Source: an uncultured Alphaproteobacteria bacterium (lineage in GTDB: Bacteria; Pseudomonadota; Alphaproteobacteria; Micavibrionales; UBA1664). Taken from it: 64,000 nucleotides of DNA. Below, piece by piece: positions 1 through 9,361 of this stretch. The DNA is taken from contig CALSUG010000002.1 in assembly GCA_943789475.1 (NCBI GenBank), positions 165,739 through 229,738 on the forward strand, written 5' to 3'. The notes under the pieces are model-generated. The model made no database searches. It saw only the letters and a program-made list of their open reading frames with translations, and was not told the origin of the DNA. The translations under genes and the position numbers were made by a program. Each line of letters opens with the position of its first letter. Positions within the stretch are counted from its first letter, which is position 1.

Positions 1-48
1 TCTGTCATTAGGCTTTCCTTAAATTAATGATGCCAGTATAGTTTTATC

Positions 49-1635
49 ATGTCCGACTATACCTATCCAAATGAATTCATTATCAAAACAAAGCAGAGAA
101 TTCAATCCCAATTGGATGGTAATGGTGTTGATCCTAAAAAATTAACCCTAACGGTCAAACGTCAAGGCGTGGGAACATTAAGCGCACAGACCCTTTTTTC
201 ATTTGATTGCCAGGTAGACACAAAAACACAACAAGGACGACAAAATATTGGTCGTCATGTTCCGCAAGGTACAATGCAGGCCGAAATTCAAAAAATTATC
301 GTAGGTATTCAATCACGTGATGATATGGAACAAGTCGCAAAAAATTTATTAAAAAAATCACCTCATCAAGGATTTGGATTAGATAAACAACTTTTTGATA
401 TTCCAACAGAAAAAACAATATTATGCGAACATCAAAATTGTGGACGATGTGATGGACAAGGCCAGGCAAAATGCCATACATGTCAGGGGCAGGGACGATG
501 TCAATGTCACCTATGTCATGGTCGTGGGTTAATGCCATGTCTAACATGTCGTGGTGTTGGTACGGTTTTAAATCAAACAACAAACCAACAACAGGTATGT
601 ACCGATTGCCACGGGCAACGTGAGATTTATTGTACAAATTGTCAGGGACAACGCACAACATCATGTAGCGCCTGTAACACAACAGGACGTATATCATGCA
701 AAGATTGCGGTGGTGAAGGGGCACAATCGATCATTGCAACAATTACACCAACGATAAAAACATCTGCTGTGATTAACTTGCCCGATCTTGATGCCGATTG
801 TAAAAATATGGTTGCAAAGGTTGGGGCTGAAATTTTAGCCAAGGGCGATCATATTGTGATTAAAAATGTTCCACCACCTGTTATAGATGAAACCGAAGAA
901 CGTGCCTATTACGAAGAAGAACCTCAAGATCAATCAAAAGATCGTCTTTATTACGAAGCAAAAATTGAGTGGGCGGTGGCTGAGGTCAATGGTGATGCCA
1001 GCAAACGAAATGTTTATTTCATCGGATCAAAAGGTGCGGTAGCCAGCAGTGACCCTTTTATGAAACCTATTTTTGAAAAACCATTATCATTAATGAAACG
1101 CGCGGCATCGGGTGATGGTTTTGTCGCAGGCCTCCTTAAAGACGCGTGTGAATATCGTGTTTCACGTGAAATATTGGAATATGTTGTTGGTGGAAATAAG
1201 AAAAAATCCATGATGATGTTAAAGACAAAATATGGTTTGGGGACAACAACCGACATTTTTCAATCCTTTGTTATTAATGGGTTTAAAGCCCTGAAAAAAA
1301 TAACACAACGTCCGCGATATGTAGGCTTATCCATTAGTTTGATTCTTTCTTCTTTACTCTCCTATCAATGGTTTATTGGTGACTTGCGTATCAATACAGT
1401 CGATCAAAATATGAGTATTCGCTATGTGTTGGATATATTTCCCATGATTTTTTGTATGATGATATCTTTCGCTCTCATCAAAGGATTAGGATTTTTTGCA
1501 TTAAAATCTGTTATGAAAGATATAGGTCTACCCAATACAAAAATGCCCGCGATGGGTAAGGCGGGCATGTATGCAATAATAGGTAATGTTTTAATTTGGT
1601 TTGGGAGTATGGCTTACTTGTTTTTTATGCCTTAG
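49..1635 (+). CDS. DnaJ-type zinc-finger protein with C-terminal membrane segments
   Basis: Function unknown. Residues about 126-225 hold about eight CxxC units, most followed by GxG or a variant (for example CHTCQGQG, CHLCHGRG, CKDCGGEG), the signature of the DnaJ cysteine-rich zinc-binding region. DnaJ itself has four such units and a J domain; here there are about twice as many and no HPD-type J domain is visible. Near the C-terminus three hydrophobic stretches (about 425-445, 460-480 and 505-525) look like membrane helices, so the zinc region probably faces the cytoplasm from a membrane anchor. The ATG at 49 is preceded by no clear ribosome site. The gene is convergent with rho. It could be a membrane-tethered chaperone-like or protein-binding factor; that is inference. 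Confidence 0.75.
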   Translation: MSDYTYPNEFIIKTKQRIQSQLDGNGVDPKKLTLTVKRQGVGTLSAQTLFSFDCQVDTKTQQGRQNIGRHVPQGTMQAEIQKIIVGIQSRDDMEQVAKNLLKKSPHQGFGLDKQLFDIPTEKTILCEHQNCGRCDGQGQAKCHTCQGQGRCQCHLCHGRGLMPCLTCRGVGTVLNQTTNQQQVCTDCHGQREIYCTNCQGQRTTSCSACNTTGRISCKDCGGEGAQSIIATITPTIKTSAVINLPDLDADCKNMVAKVGAEILAKGDHIVIKNVPPPVIDETEERAYYEEEPQDQSKDRLYYEAKIEWAVAEVNGDASKRNVYFIGSKGAVASSDPFMKPIFEKPLSLMKRAASGDGFVAGLLKDACEYRVSREILEYVVGGNKKKSMMMLKTKYGLGTTTDIFQSFVINGFKALKKITQRPRYVGLSISLILSSLLSYQWFIGDLRINTVDQNMSIRYVLDIFPMIFCMMISFALIKGLGFFALKSVMKDIGLPNTKMPAMGKAGMYAIIGNVLIWFGSMAYLFFMP

Positions 1636-1800
1636 CATTCCAAATAATAAGCCGCCAACAACAACTCCACACAATAAATTTGTATCTTTTGCACATCCAA
1701 TAGATGCGCCAAAAATTATAATGTTTCTTATAAAACAGCTTGTTGGATTAATTGAAGACTCACTAAAATGTTCTTTTATAGTGGGTAAGATTTTTAATCT

Positions 1801-3057
1801 CTATTGATTCATTCCATTAAAGAAATCATCATTATTTTTCGTTTGTTTCAATTTTCCAATTAAAAATTCAACGGCATCAATTGTACCCATTGGGTTCAAA
1901 ATACGACGTAAAATCCACATTTTTTGAAGTGTCGCTGGATCAACAAGTAAATCTTCCTTACGTGTTCCTGATTTTGTAATATCAATCGCAGGGTAAACAC
2001 GTTTATCTGCAATTTTACGATCTAGAACAATTTCAGCATTACCTGTTCCTTTAAATTCTTCAAAAATAACCTCATCCATACGTGACCCTGTATCAATCAA
2101 GGCCGTTGCGATAATTGTCAATGATCCGCCTTGTTCAACATTACGCGCCGCACCAAAGAAACGTTTTGGGCGTTGTAAGGCGTTTGCATCAACACCACCT
2201 GTTAAAACTTTACCAGATGATGGTACAACGGTGTTATACGCACGACCAAGACGTGTAATAGAGTCAAGTAAGATAACAACATCGCGTTTTTGTTCAATTA
2301 AACGTTTTGCCTTTTCCATCACCATTTCGGATACTTGTACGTGACGTGATGCAGGTTCATCAAATGTTGATGAAATAACTTCACCACGAACTGAGCGCGC
2401 CATGTCTGTTACTTCCTCTGGACGCTCATCAATCAATAAAACGATCAAATAAGCCTCTGGATGATTTTCTGCTAATGAATTTGCAATTGATTGCAACATC
2501 ACTGTTTTACCCGTACGTGGTGGTGCAACAATCAATGCACGTTGACCAAAACCAAGTGGAGCAGTTAACTCTATAATACGTGGTGTGTAATCTTTTTTCG
2601 TTGGATTATCAATTTCCAACTTAATTTTACGATCTGGATAAAGCGGAGTTAAATTATCAAAACCAACACGATGGCGTAATTTTTCTGGTGCCTCATGATT
2701 AATTTGATTTAATTTTAATAATGCAAAATAACGCTCGTTTGACTTTGGTGCACGAATTTCACCTTCAATACTGTCACCTGTTTTCAGGCCAAAACGTTTT
2801 ATTTGATTTGGTGATACATAAATATCATCTGGACCAGGAAGATAATTTTCTTCTGGTGCGCGAAGGAAACCAAAACCATCTTGTAGAACTTCTAAAACAC
2901 CACCGCCTTTAATGTTCATATTGCTTGCGGCTAATTCTTTAAGAATAGCAAACATCATATCTTGTTTGCGATTTGTTGGAACATTTTCCAATCCTAATTC
3001 TTCGGCAAAGGCTAATAGTTCTGCAGGTGAGCGTGTTTTAAGTTCTTTTAAATCCAT
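1801..3057 (-). CDS. rho: Transcription termination factor Rho
   Basis: Rho is the hexameric RNA-dependent ATPase that terminates transcription. At 418 residues it has the normal length. It shows the N-terminal helical domain ([17 protein letters not shown]), the cold-shock-like RNA-binding domain (DGFGFLR), the Walker A motif ([10 protein letters not shown]), Walker B ([13 protein letters not shown]) and the Q/R-loop region ([26 protein letters not shown]). It lies downstream of hemE and hemJ on the same strand with a 195-base gap, so it may have its own promoter or leader there. It ends in TAG. Rho beside hemE and the replication origin is a known alphaproteobacterial arrangement. Confidence 0.98.
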   Translation of the reverse strand: MDLKELKTRSPAELLAFAEELGLENVPTNRKQDMMFAILKELAASNMNIKGGGVLEVLQDGFGFLRAPEENYLPGPDDIYVSPNQIKRFGLKTGDSIEGEIRAPKSNERYFALLKLNQINHEAPEKLRHRVGFDNLTPLYPDRKIKLEIDNPTKKDYTPRIIELTAPLGFGQRALIVAPPRTGKTVMLQSIANSLAENHPEAYLIVLLIDERPEEVTDMARSVRGEVISSTFDEPASRHVQVSEMVMEKAKRLIEQKRDVVILLDSITRLGRAYNTVVPSSGKVLTGGVDANALQRPKRFFGAARNVEQGGSLTIIATALIDTGSRMDEVIFEEFKGTGNAEIVLDRKIADKRVYPAIDITKSGTRKEDLLVDPATLQKMWILRRILNPMGTIDAVEFLIGKLKQTKNNDDFFNGMNQ

Positions 3058-3252
3058 TGAGATTTCTCGTTCTTTTTATGATTATGATTTTTTGAAAAGT
3101 TTGTTTTGTGTGATAAATTTTTATTTTATACGAAAATTATCTTGCGCAATTTCTGCATGATTTATACGCAAGACAGTTAAATTATGTCGCAGAAATTTAA
3201 TGAGATGACCCCATATATCCAAAATAGACGTACAATGTCAAGCAGTTAATTA

Positions 3253-3699
3253 TTAAAACGGTTTTACAACCGCAAAAATAACGATAGCAATCATAAACAA
3301 TGTTGGAATTTCATTCGCTATACGAAAGAACTTTGTTGATTTTTGGTTATTGTCGGATGCAAAGTTTTTACGCCATTTCGACATCATTCCATGGAAGCCA
3401 GACAATAAAAAGATAAGCGTCAATTTTGCATGCATCCAACCTTGGGAAAACAGATCTGTATTTGCCCATAACATTAATCCGCCAAAGATAAAGGTCGCAA
3501 TCATCGCAGGGTTACAAATATAACGCATAAGACGATGTTCCATAATTTTAAATAGTTTTGATTGATCTGAACCAACATCAACTTGTGTATGATAAACAAA
3601 TAAACGCGGAAGATAGAGCATTGCCGCCATCCAACAAATAACAGAAATAATATGAAGAGCCTTCAACCAAAGGTAATAATCTAATAATAAATCTGACAT
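3253..3699 (-). CDS. hemJ: Protoporphyrinogen IX oxidase, HemJ type
   Basis: HemJ oxidises protoporphyrinogen IX to protoporphyrin IX in the inner membrane, late in haem synthesis. The 148-residue protein has the expected four hydrophobic helices and opens with LWLKALHIISVICWMAAMLYLPRLFVYH, typical of the family, with the conserved histidine in helix one (KALH). It starts 5 bases after the hemE stop, so the two are almost certainly cotranscribed. HemE acts two steps earlier in the same pathway, which supports the call. No sign of damage. Confidence 0.93.
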   Translation of the reverse strand: MSDLLLDYYLWLKALHIISVICWMAAMLYLPRLFVYHTQVDVGSDQSKLFKIMEHRLMRYICNPAMIATFIFGGLMLWANTDLFSQGWMHAKLTLIFLLSGFHGMMSKWRKNFASDNNQKSTKFFRIANEIPTLFMIAIVIFAVVKPF

Positions 3700-3704
3700 G
3701 AAAC

Positions 3705-4748
3705 TTAACCTCGTTTAAATTCTTTAATGGTTTTAATTAATAATCCAACATTATCCGGATCTGTTTCTTTTATCACACCGTGGCCTAAATTGAACACAAA
3801 TGGTTTATCTGCCAAGGTATCACAAATTTTATGTGTTTGATCGATCATCGCCTGACCACCATTGAGTAATAATAGATTATCTAAATTACCCTGCACACAA
3901 ATTGATTTTTGAAATTCTTTAATTTGATCCAATGGAATTGATTGATCACATGATACACAATCAATCGCCGTTTCATCAATATAGGTTTGATAATTAAATC
4001 CAGCGCCCCTTGGAAAACCAATAATAAGAACATCTGGATATTGTGCCTTTACATTTTCAACAATTTTTTTCGTTGGTAAGGTTGAGTAATTATAAAATTC
4101 GTTCGCACTTAAAACTCCTGACCAACTATCAAATATCTGAACCGCATTAACCCCTGATTTAATTTTTTGAATTAAATAACAACTAATTGACCGCACCAAA
4201 TAATCAATAATTTTTTGAAATTCATCTGGGTTTTGCATCGCAAATGTTCGTACATTTTGATAGTCCCGCGAACCACCACCATTGATCATATAACAGGCCA
4301 AAGTCCAAGGCGCCCCTGCAAAACCTATCAATGATTTATCATCAGGCAATGATGATCGTGTTTGTTCAACAGCTTCAAATACTGGCGATAAAAAATCTAA
4401 CAATTCATCAGAATTTTCATCATTTAAATCTTTTATTTTTTCAATAGGGTCTAATTTTGGTCCTTCGCCTGTTTCAAACCAAAGTTTTTGCCCCATGGCT
4501 TGTGGTATAACAAGGATATCAGAAAAAATAATAGCCGCATCCAAATCAAAACGACGTAAGGGTTGTAACGTAACCTCACTGGCTAGTTTAGGGTTATAAC
4601 ATAAATCAAGAAATCCACCTGCTTGTGATCTTACCTCACGGTATTCAGGTAAATATCTTCCTGCTTGTCTCATAAGCCATACTGGCGTGTTAACTGTTTC
4701 TTTACCTTTGAGTGCTTTTATAAATTCTTGTTCCATAGATAGGGACAT
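3705..4748 (-). CDS. hemE: Uroporphyrinogen decarboxylase
   Basis: HemE converts uroporphyrinogen III to coproporphyrinogen III in the cytoplasm. The family signature PVWLMRQAGRYLPEYR is near the N-terminus, and GFAGAPWTLACYMINGGGS and FPRGAG further on are also typical. Length (347 residues) is normal. The ORF track starts at 4754, but the AAGG directly abuts that ATG, whereas it sits 6 bases ahead of the ATG at 4748, so I prefer 4748. It heads the probable hemE-hemJ operon and is read away from the origin-like region at 4755-5071. HemE next to oriC is a classic alphaproteobacterial feature. Confidence 0.97.
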   Translation of the reverse strand: MSLSMEQEFIKALKGKETVNTPVWLMRQAGRYLPEYREVRSQAGGFLDLCYNPKLASEVTLQPLRRFDLDAAIIFSDILVIPQAMGQKLWFETGEGPKLDPIEKIKDLNDENSDELLDFLSPVFEAVEQTRSSLPDDKSLIGFAGAPWTLACYMINGGGSRDYQNVRTFAMQNPDEFQKIIDYLVRSISCYLIQKIKSGVNAVQIFDSWSGVLSANEFYNYSTLPTKKIVENVKAQYPDVLIIGFPRGAGFNYQTYIDETAIDCVSCDQSIPLDQIKEFQKSICVQGNLDNLLLLNGGQAMIDQTHKICDTLADKPFVFNLGHGVIKETDPDNVGLLIKTIKEFKRG

Positions 4749-4754
4749 TACCAT

Positions 4755-5071
4755 CCTTATAAAATAATAATATATATTTTTAATAAGGTTATTGTTTATT
4801 TAGGGCCTGTTAATATCGTGGATAAAATGATTTTGAATGAAGTTATCCTCAACGTGGATAAAATGCGGATTCAAATAACCCACCGAAATGATAACCCGTA
4901 TTAATGCCATTTTAAACAGGGTTAAAATAGGTCATTTTTTATCCCAAAACAGATCATTTTTTATTTTATTTATCCTCTGAATAACAGGGGATATTTTTAC
5001 ACTCAGGAACATACAAAAATAATCCACAAGGTTATTGGATAATTTATACAAATCATTACACTGATATTATC
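4755..5071. other. oriC: Candidate chromosomal replication origin (oriC)
   Basis: This AT-rich intergenic region separates minus-strand hemE from plus-strand genes, so the coding strand switches here as expected at an origin. Compared with the DnaA box TTATCCACA, four 8-of-9 matches are visible: TTATCCACG on the minus strand at 4817-4825 and 4853-4861, TTATCCTCA at 4843-4851 (+) and TAATCCACA at 5020-5028 (+). A 7-of-9 match lies at 4970-4978. Between them is a TTAA-N7-TTAA site. In Caulobacter the origin lies beside hemE and contains DnaA and CtrA sites. The call rests on motif density plus synteny; GC skew was not computed. Confidence 0.65.
4901..4915. promoter_or_regulatory. CtrA-like binding site in candidate oriC
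   Basis: The sequence TTAATGCCATTTTAA is an exact TTAA-N7-TTAA, the consensus for the cell-cycle regulator CtrA. A further TTAA lies at 4922-4925, spaced six bases from the second half. In Caulobacter CtrA represses replication by binding such sites in the origin. In AT-rich DNA this motif also arises by chance, so its placement inside the DnaA-box cluster is the main support. Confidence 0.4.
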
Positions 5072-5674
5072 ATGCCTTTAACATTTAAATTATTAAATGA
5101 TTCTCAAAAAAAATCTTTTTTAAAGACATTAAAAACCATTAATCCAGAACATGGACTAGAAGAAAATCATGTTCAAATTATGTCACGAAAATTATCATTT
5201 GCACCAGATTGGGTTTATTACGAATGTGAAGATTATTCATCCGTTCCAAATAGGTTTCAATTTTATTTGAAAAATAACAAAGATATAAAATCGCTTAAAT
5301 TTACTGATGATCCAATAAAAGATAATTGTGTGTCGGACATGGCATTGGATTTAACGGCGGAAACGGTCATTGACTATTTAAATTATTATTACAAATTTTT
5401 TATTAAGGGTGCCTATAAACTTAAAGTTATTAAACAAACGGATGACGTAGATTGGCAAGATGATTTAACACCAATGACACGTCAATCGCTTGATAAAGAT
5501 TTATCTCAATATCCAAAAATTAAATCTGATGAAAAAGGTCTTTTTGTTGAAATTCCATGTGTTTTTCAATTTTCTATTATAATTATCTCATTTTTTATTA
5601 CACATGATGGATTAATAGAAATTCAAGATAAACAAAGCCTTGCGGATGATTTGCCCCTCAAATCATTACCATAA
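5072..5674 (+). CDS. Conserved-looking hypothetical protein next to oriC
   Basis: A 200-residue protein I do not recognise. It has no signal peptide and is rich in Lys, Asp, Phe and Tyr. One hydrophobic stretch near residues 165-177 (VFQFSIIIISFFITHDG) is more likely a beta-strand core than a membrane helix. Its start lies just to the right of the candidate origin, and it is the first gene on that replichore. The codon use resembles the neighbouring genes and there is a separate 157-base gap before the next gene, so it is probably transcribed alone. Real coding is likely because the frame is long for this base composition and fits the gene spacing. Confidence 0.65.
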   Translation: MPLTFKLLNDSQKKSFLKTLKTINPEHGLEENHVQIMSRKLSFAPDWVYYECEDYSSVPNRFQFYLKNNKDIKSLKFTDDPIKDNCVSDMALDLTAETVIDYLNYYYKFFIKGAYKLKVIKQTDDVDWQDDLTPMTRQSLDKDLSQYPKIKSDEKGLFVEIPCVFQFSIIIISFFITHDGLIEIQDKQSLADDLPLKSLP

Positions 5675-5831
5675 TGTATTTATAATTCATTAACTATTTG
5701 AAAAACTTATAAAAATTTAGGATTTGTTAGGGTTTTCCTAGCAAATTGTTAATGTCTTTTCAGTAATCTGAATAGGTAAGAAATAAATATATGAGGTTTA
5801 AATAGGGAAACCTCGCATAAGGGAAAAAACA

Positions 5832-7046
5832 ATGGATAATCAAGTTTGGGATACAGATTTTAGTTATAATGGACCACAAGCGGTAAAAATATCATGCCAT
5901 GCGGGTGATTTTTCTCAACGTGCGATGTGCAATATGATTGGTGACCAACCATTATTTTATATTGATGATTCTGCAGAAGAAGATTTTAATTTAGATGAAT
6001 TATTAATGATTGACGGGCTTAGCGCTCGTGACGAAAAAATGATTGATGATATGCGCGCAAAAATGCAGGCGTATGATAAATCGGCACAATTGTTATCCGA
6101 AATGAAAATCACAGAATTGGACGATCATTTTAATGCATTCCTAAATGATAAAGTTGAAACAATAACTTTGGACGGTATGTTGTCATTTGCAAATCAAAGT
6201 GGAACTTTTAAATCCTATTATGATTTTGTTACAAAGGCTGGAATTACACTATCTTTGGATGATAAAATTGAAACTAGTTTTTTTGATAAAAAATTAAACA
6301 CAATTTCAATTAATCCAAATATGGATATTCAAAATGCAACAATCTCAACGTTAAAATCAATGCGTTTGGTTTGGTTACAAAAACAAGGTGCCTTAATCAA
6401 CCCATTGGCATTTCAACCAGAACAAGCAATTTTAATTAATCGGATGATTGCCGCCGATAATGATATCGCATCAATTGCAATGATGTGGGATATGAAATTG
6501 GCAGGTCACGAGGATATGTGGAATCACACAATGGCTGGATCAAATTATGATTTATGTTCCGCCTATGCCTTAGAAGCGATGACAGATTTCCGCGCTATTA
6601 AATCTGGCTTGGCCTTACGCGCAACATTTGAAAAATGGTTTATTTCTGGCCGTTGTAAATCACACGACAGATCAATTATCCAAACAATGATGGGTAAACA
6701 CACAGACATTCAAATCAATCACGAAGATACATCCCGTACGGTTGCATTAGATGTTATTTCCGCAATGGGACGTCGTCCACAAGGCGATAATTACTTATCT
6801 TCAATTGCGGTTCAAATTATGAATGACGGATTATTTAATGATGTTCGTGACCGTTCAAACGCTAATTTCCTATGGTTTATAACATTCGAGCGTCGTATGT
6901 CAGAAATGGAACAAGAATTGCAAAGAGATGACAAAGAGGAAAAAGAAAATGTCATATCAATGCCAAATCAAGATACAGAATCCACACCCATTGACGGAGA
7001 TCATAAAGCGTCTGTCTTCTTTTTGGATCATTTCCGCGCAGGGTAA
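5832..7046 (+). CDS. Hypothetical protein, paralogue of the next gene
   Basis: A 404-residue, acidic, apparently soluble protein of unknown function. A segment around residues 175-245 contains MRLVWLQKQG, AADNDIASIAMMWDMKLAGHEDMWNH and DLCSAYALEAM. The following gene has equivalent blocks (MRMIRHVEWL as LRMIRHVEWL, VADTHVHKIMTAWDIKCEGDDALWKH, DMALAYEKGLE), so the two are tandem paralogues. No HExxH zinc-protease motif stands out, though the Ala/Tyr-rich helical layout resembles uncharacterised alphaproteobacterial families sometimes described as putative metallopeptidases; that link is weak. A ribosome site (AAGGG) precedes the ATG. These genes separate oriC from the PPSR gene that usually flanks it. 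Confidence 0.75.
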   Translation: MDNQVWDTDFSYNGPQAVKISCHAGDFSQRAMCNMIGDQPLFYIDDSAEEDFNLDELLMIDGLSARDEKMIDDMRAKMQAYDKSAQLLSEMKITELDDHFNAFLNDKVETITLDGMLSFANQSGTFKSYYDFVTKAGITLSLDDKIETSFFDKKLNTISINPNMDIQNATISTLKSMRLVWLQKQGALINPLAFQPEQAILINRMIAADNDIASIAMMWDMKLAGHEDMWNHTMAGSNYDLCSAYALEAMTDFRAIKSGLALRATFEKWFISGRCKSHDRSIIQTMMGKHTDIQINHEDTSRTVALDVISAMGRRPQGDNYLSSIAVQIMNDGLFNDVRDRSNANFLWFITFERRMSEMEQELQRDDKEEKENVISMPNQDTESTPIDGDHKASVFFLDHFRAG

Positions 7047-7062
7047 TGATAGGCATAATTTA

Positions 7063-7893
7063 ATGTTAAATGATAAAGTACATAATGTTGTTCTGAATAA
7101 GAATGATGATATTTTTGCCGATTATCACAATGATATTGTGGGTGATTGGACCGTTGAATTTGATGATTTAAACGATATTGGATTTGACCTTGATATTGAA
7201 AACAGCACTCTCATTTTAAATAGCTATGGTTTAAAACCAGATATCGCGATGCGATCACACTATTATCGCCCACAAATTCATTTGGCGATGATTGAATCAC
7301 TACGCATGATCCGTCATGTTGAATGGTTGGATGGGACATTAGAACGTTATCATCCCGCGGATATTGTCCATATTGGTCGTATTTGTGTGGCCGACACACA
7401 TGTCCATAAAATCATGACCGCATGGGATATAAAATGCGAAGGAGACGACGCGTTATGGAAACATATATTATGTAGTGATCATGCGGATATGGCATTGGCT
7501 TATGAAAAAGGATTGGAAAAAGATTTAACAGTGGAACAATCGATGGCCATTGCATTTAACACATGGTTTTCAGGTTCAGACAGATTACGAGATTGTGATC
7601 ATGATGTGTTGAATTTGATGGACAATATGTTGGATGAAAACACTAATTTCGGGAACAAAAAAATCAAATCTTATATTGTTAATGCCTTAACAATGATTGT
7701 TGGCGAGGATTCATCCTATATTGATAAAATGTTACAAGATGATGTGACGTTCAATCCGTATTACCGCGATATACAAGACCCAATTAACCAATCATATCTA
7801 TCACAAATCGTTAATGATATGAACAAAACACGCGTTGGCGGACTTGTTTTTCAAGATAGTGACCTTGCATCACGTTTTGCCATTTGTGATTAG
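7063..7893 (+). CDS. Hypothetical protein, tandem paralogue of the preceding gene
   Basis: A 276-residue protein of unknown function. The ORF track extends the frame back to 6928, but that part overlaps the preceding gene in another frame, so I place the start at the ATG at 7063, 16 bases after the upstream stop. It shares with the preceding product the block AAD/VADxxxxxIxxxWDxKxxGxxxxWxH and the following Ala-Tyr-rich helix. It is shorter at the N-terminus than its paralogue. The tight spacing suggests one transcript for the pair and perhaps for the PPSR gene that follows. Confidence 0.7.
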   Translation: MLNDKVHNVVLNKNDDIFADYHNDIVGDWTVEFDDLNDIGFDLDIENSTLILNSYGLKPDIAMRSHYYRPQIHLAMIESLRMIRHVEWLDGTLERYHPADIVHIGRICVADTHVHKIMTAWDIKCEGDDALWKHILCSDHADMALAYEKGLEKDLTVEQSMAIAFNTWFSGSDRLRDCDHDVLNLMDNMLDENTNFGNKKIKSYIVNALTMIVGEDSSYIDKMLQDDVTFNPYYRDIQDPINQSYLSQIVNDMNKTRVGGLVFQDSDLASRFAICD

Positions 7894-7919
7894 GCAAATT
7901 GCGGTATAAAGTTAAGGGT

Positions 7920-8780
7920 ATGAAACCCAATAAAAATTCATTTTATATTCATTTAGTGTCCGATTCAACGGGGTCAACTTTGCAAGGGTTGGCGCGTGCG
8001 TGTTTGGCACAATTTGAAGGGGTTGAACCAAAAGAAAAATTTTGGAATTTAATCCGAACATCCGAACAAATTGAAATGGTGTTGGATGGTATTGCGGATG
8101 AACCAGGTCCCGTTTTAATGACCCTTGTTGATCCAAATTTACGATCACAAATTCGTGAGGGGTGTCGCAAGATGAAATTACCGTGCGTACCTGTTCTTGA
8201 CCCTGTGTTAAGCGGTTTATCATCCTATTTAGGGATGGAGGGGTTAAACATGCCTGGCCTACAACATAAAATGGATGATGCTTATTTCGAAAGAATTGAT
8301 GCGTTGGATTTTGCGCTTCAACATGATGATGGACAGGCGCTGGACGGTTTGGACAATGCGGATATTGTTTTGGTTGGTGTATCGCGTACATCAAAAACAC
8401 CAACATCGATTTACCTTGCCAATCGTGGGTTTAAAACGGCGAATATTCCCTTGGTGCCTAATGTTAATATTGATGACAGTTATTTTTCATACACGAAACC
8501 GCTCTATATTGGATTAACTGAATCCCCAAAACGACTACTTGAAACGCGTCGTAATCGATTGTTAGAGGAAGGACAGGACGAAAGCGCCTATCGCGATAAT
8601 CTATATTTGGACGAAGATGCGATTAGTGACGAAATAAAGGATGCGCGGAAATTATTTTCATCACATGGTTGGCCGGTGATTGATGTGACAAAGCGTTCGA
8701 TTGAGGAAACGGCATCCGAAATTATTACAATTTATCAACGTAACCGTCATAAACGGACGGGGGTATTGCCGTTGTCATGA
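7920..8780 (+). CDS. PEP synthase/pyruvate phosphate dikinase regulatory protein (PPSR, DUF299)
   Basis: This family is a bifunctional serine/threonine kinase and phosphorylase that switches PEP synthase or pyruvate, phosphate dikinase off and on. The protein has the family start FYIHLVSDSTGSTLQGLARA and the nucleotide-binding motif GVSRTSKTPTSIYLANRG at about residue 150. The length (286 residues from ATG 7920) is normal. The ORF track begins at a TTG at 7899; the ATG at 7920 fits the family N-terminus better, although the AAGGG before it is unusually close. A homologue flanks the origin in Caulobacter and Rickettsia, which matches its place here. It overlaps coaE by four bases. Confidence 0.93.
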   Translation: MKPNKNSFYIHLVSDSTGSTLQGLARACLAQFEGVEPKEKFWNLIRTSEQIEMVLDGIADEPGPVLMTLVDPNLRSQIREGCRKMKLPCVPVLDPVLSGLSSYLGMEGLNMPGLQHKMDDAYFERIDALDFALQHDDGQALDGLDNADIVLVGVSRTSKTPTSIYLANRGFKTANIPLVPNVNIDDSYFSYTKPLYIGLTESPKRLLETRRNRLLEEGQDESAYRDNLYLDEDAISDEIKDARKLFSSHGWPVIDVTKRSIEETASEIITIYQRNRHKRTGVLPLS

Positions 8781-9361
8781 GGATTATTGGTTTAACAGGG
8801 TCAATCGGGATGGGTAAATCGGTATTGGCAAACCAGTGGCGGTCGATTGGTGTACCTGTCCATGATGCGGATGCATGCGTACATGATTTAATGACCCCAA
8901 ATGGAGATGCATTTGATGCGATTATGACGACATTTCCTGATGTCATTATAAATGGCGAAATTGATCGGAAAGCCTTGGGTAAACGTGTTTTTAATGATTC
9001 TGAAAAGCGTAAAATTTTGGAAAATATCATTCATCCATTGGTGCGCGCACGTTCAAACCAATTCATATCATTATGTCGTAAACGACGCATACCTGTATGT
9101 GTATTGGATATTCCATTATTATTTGAAACGGGACGTGATATGGATATGGACAGTGTTATATGCGTATCCGCCCCATCATGGGTTCAAAAAAGACGCGTTT
9201 TGGCACGCCCAAACATGACACAAGAAAAATTTAAATCGATTGTCAGCGCGCAAATTCCTGATTATCGTAAACGATGTTTAAGTGATCATGTAATTATTTC
9301 CGCACGCGGAAAACGTCACACATTAAACACAATAAAAAGAATAAAAAACAATGAGCGATAA
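8777..9361 (+). CDS. coaE: Dephospho-CoA kinase
   Basis: CoaE phosphorylates dephospho-CoA at the ribose 3'-hydroxyl, the last step of coenzyme A synthesis. The P-loop GLTGSIGMGKS is at the N-terminus, followed by DADACVHDL and the conserved VLDIPLLFETG stretch. The 194 residues are the usual size. The ATG overlaps the PPSR stop in an ATGA, and the 3' end overlaps the next gene by 11 bases, so these genes are translationally coupled. CoaE followed closely by dnaQ near the origin is common in alphaproteobacteria; here an amidotransferase gene lies between them. Confidence 0.96.
   Translation: MRIIGLTGSIGMGKSVLANQWRSIGVPVHDADACVHDLMTPNGDAFDAIMTTFPDVIINGEIDRKALGKRVFNDSEKRKILENIIHPLVRARSNQFISLCRKRRIPVCVLDIPLLFETGRDMDMDSVICVSAPSWVQKRRVLARPNMTQEKFKSIVSAQIPDYRKRCLSDHVIISARGKRHTLNTIKRIKNNER

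Noticed and set aside
1591-1800. Rho frame stays open for about 70 codons after its TAG stop, with a hydrophobic stretch
   Set aside because: No start codon in the extension, it overlaps the end of the convergent gene, and rho already has its full family length, so read-through or a separate gene is unlikely.
6928-7062. N-terminal extension of the 7063 gene in the ORF track
   Set aside because: It overlaps the coding end of the preceding gene in another frame and lacks similarity to the paralogue; the start at 7063 fits the gene spacing.
7912-8406. Minus-strand 164-codon ORF opposite PPSR
   Set aside because: Shadow of the PPSR gene; the plus-strand product has all family motifs.
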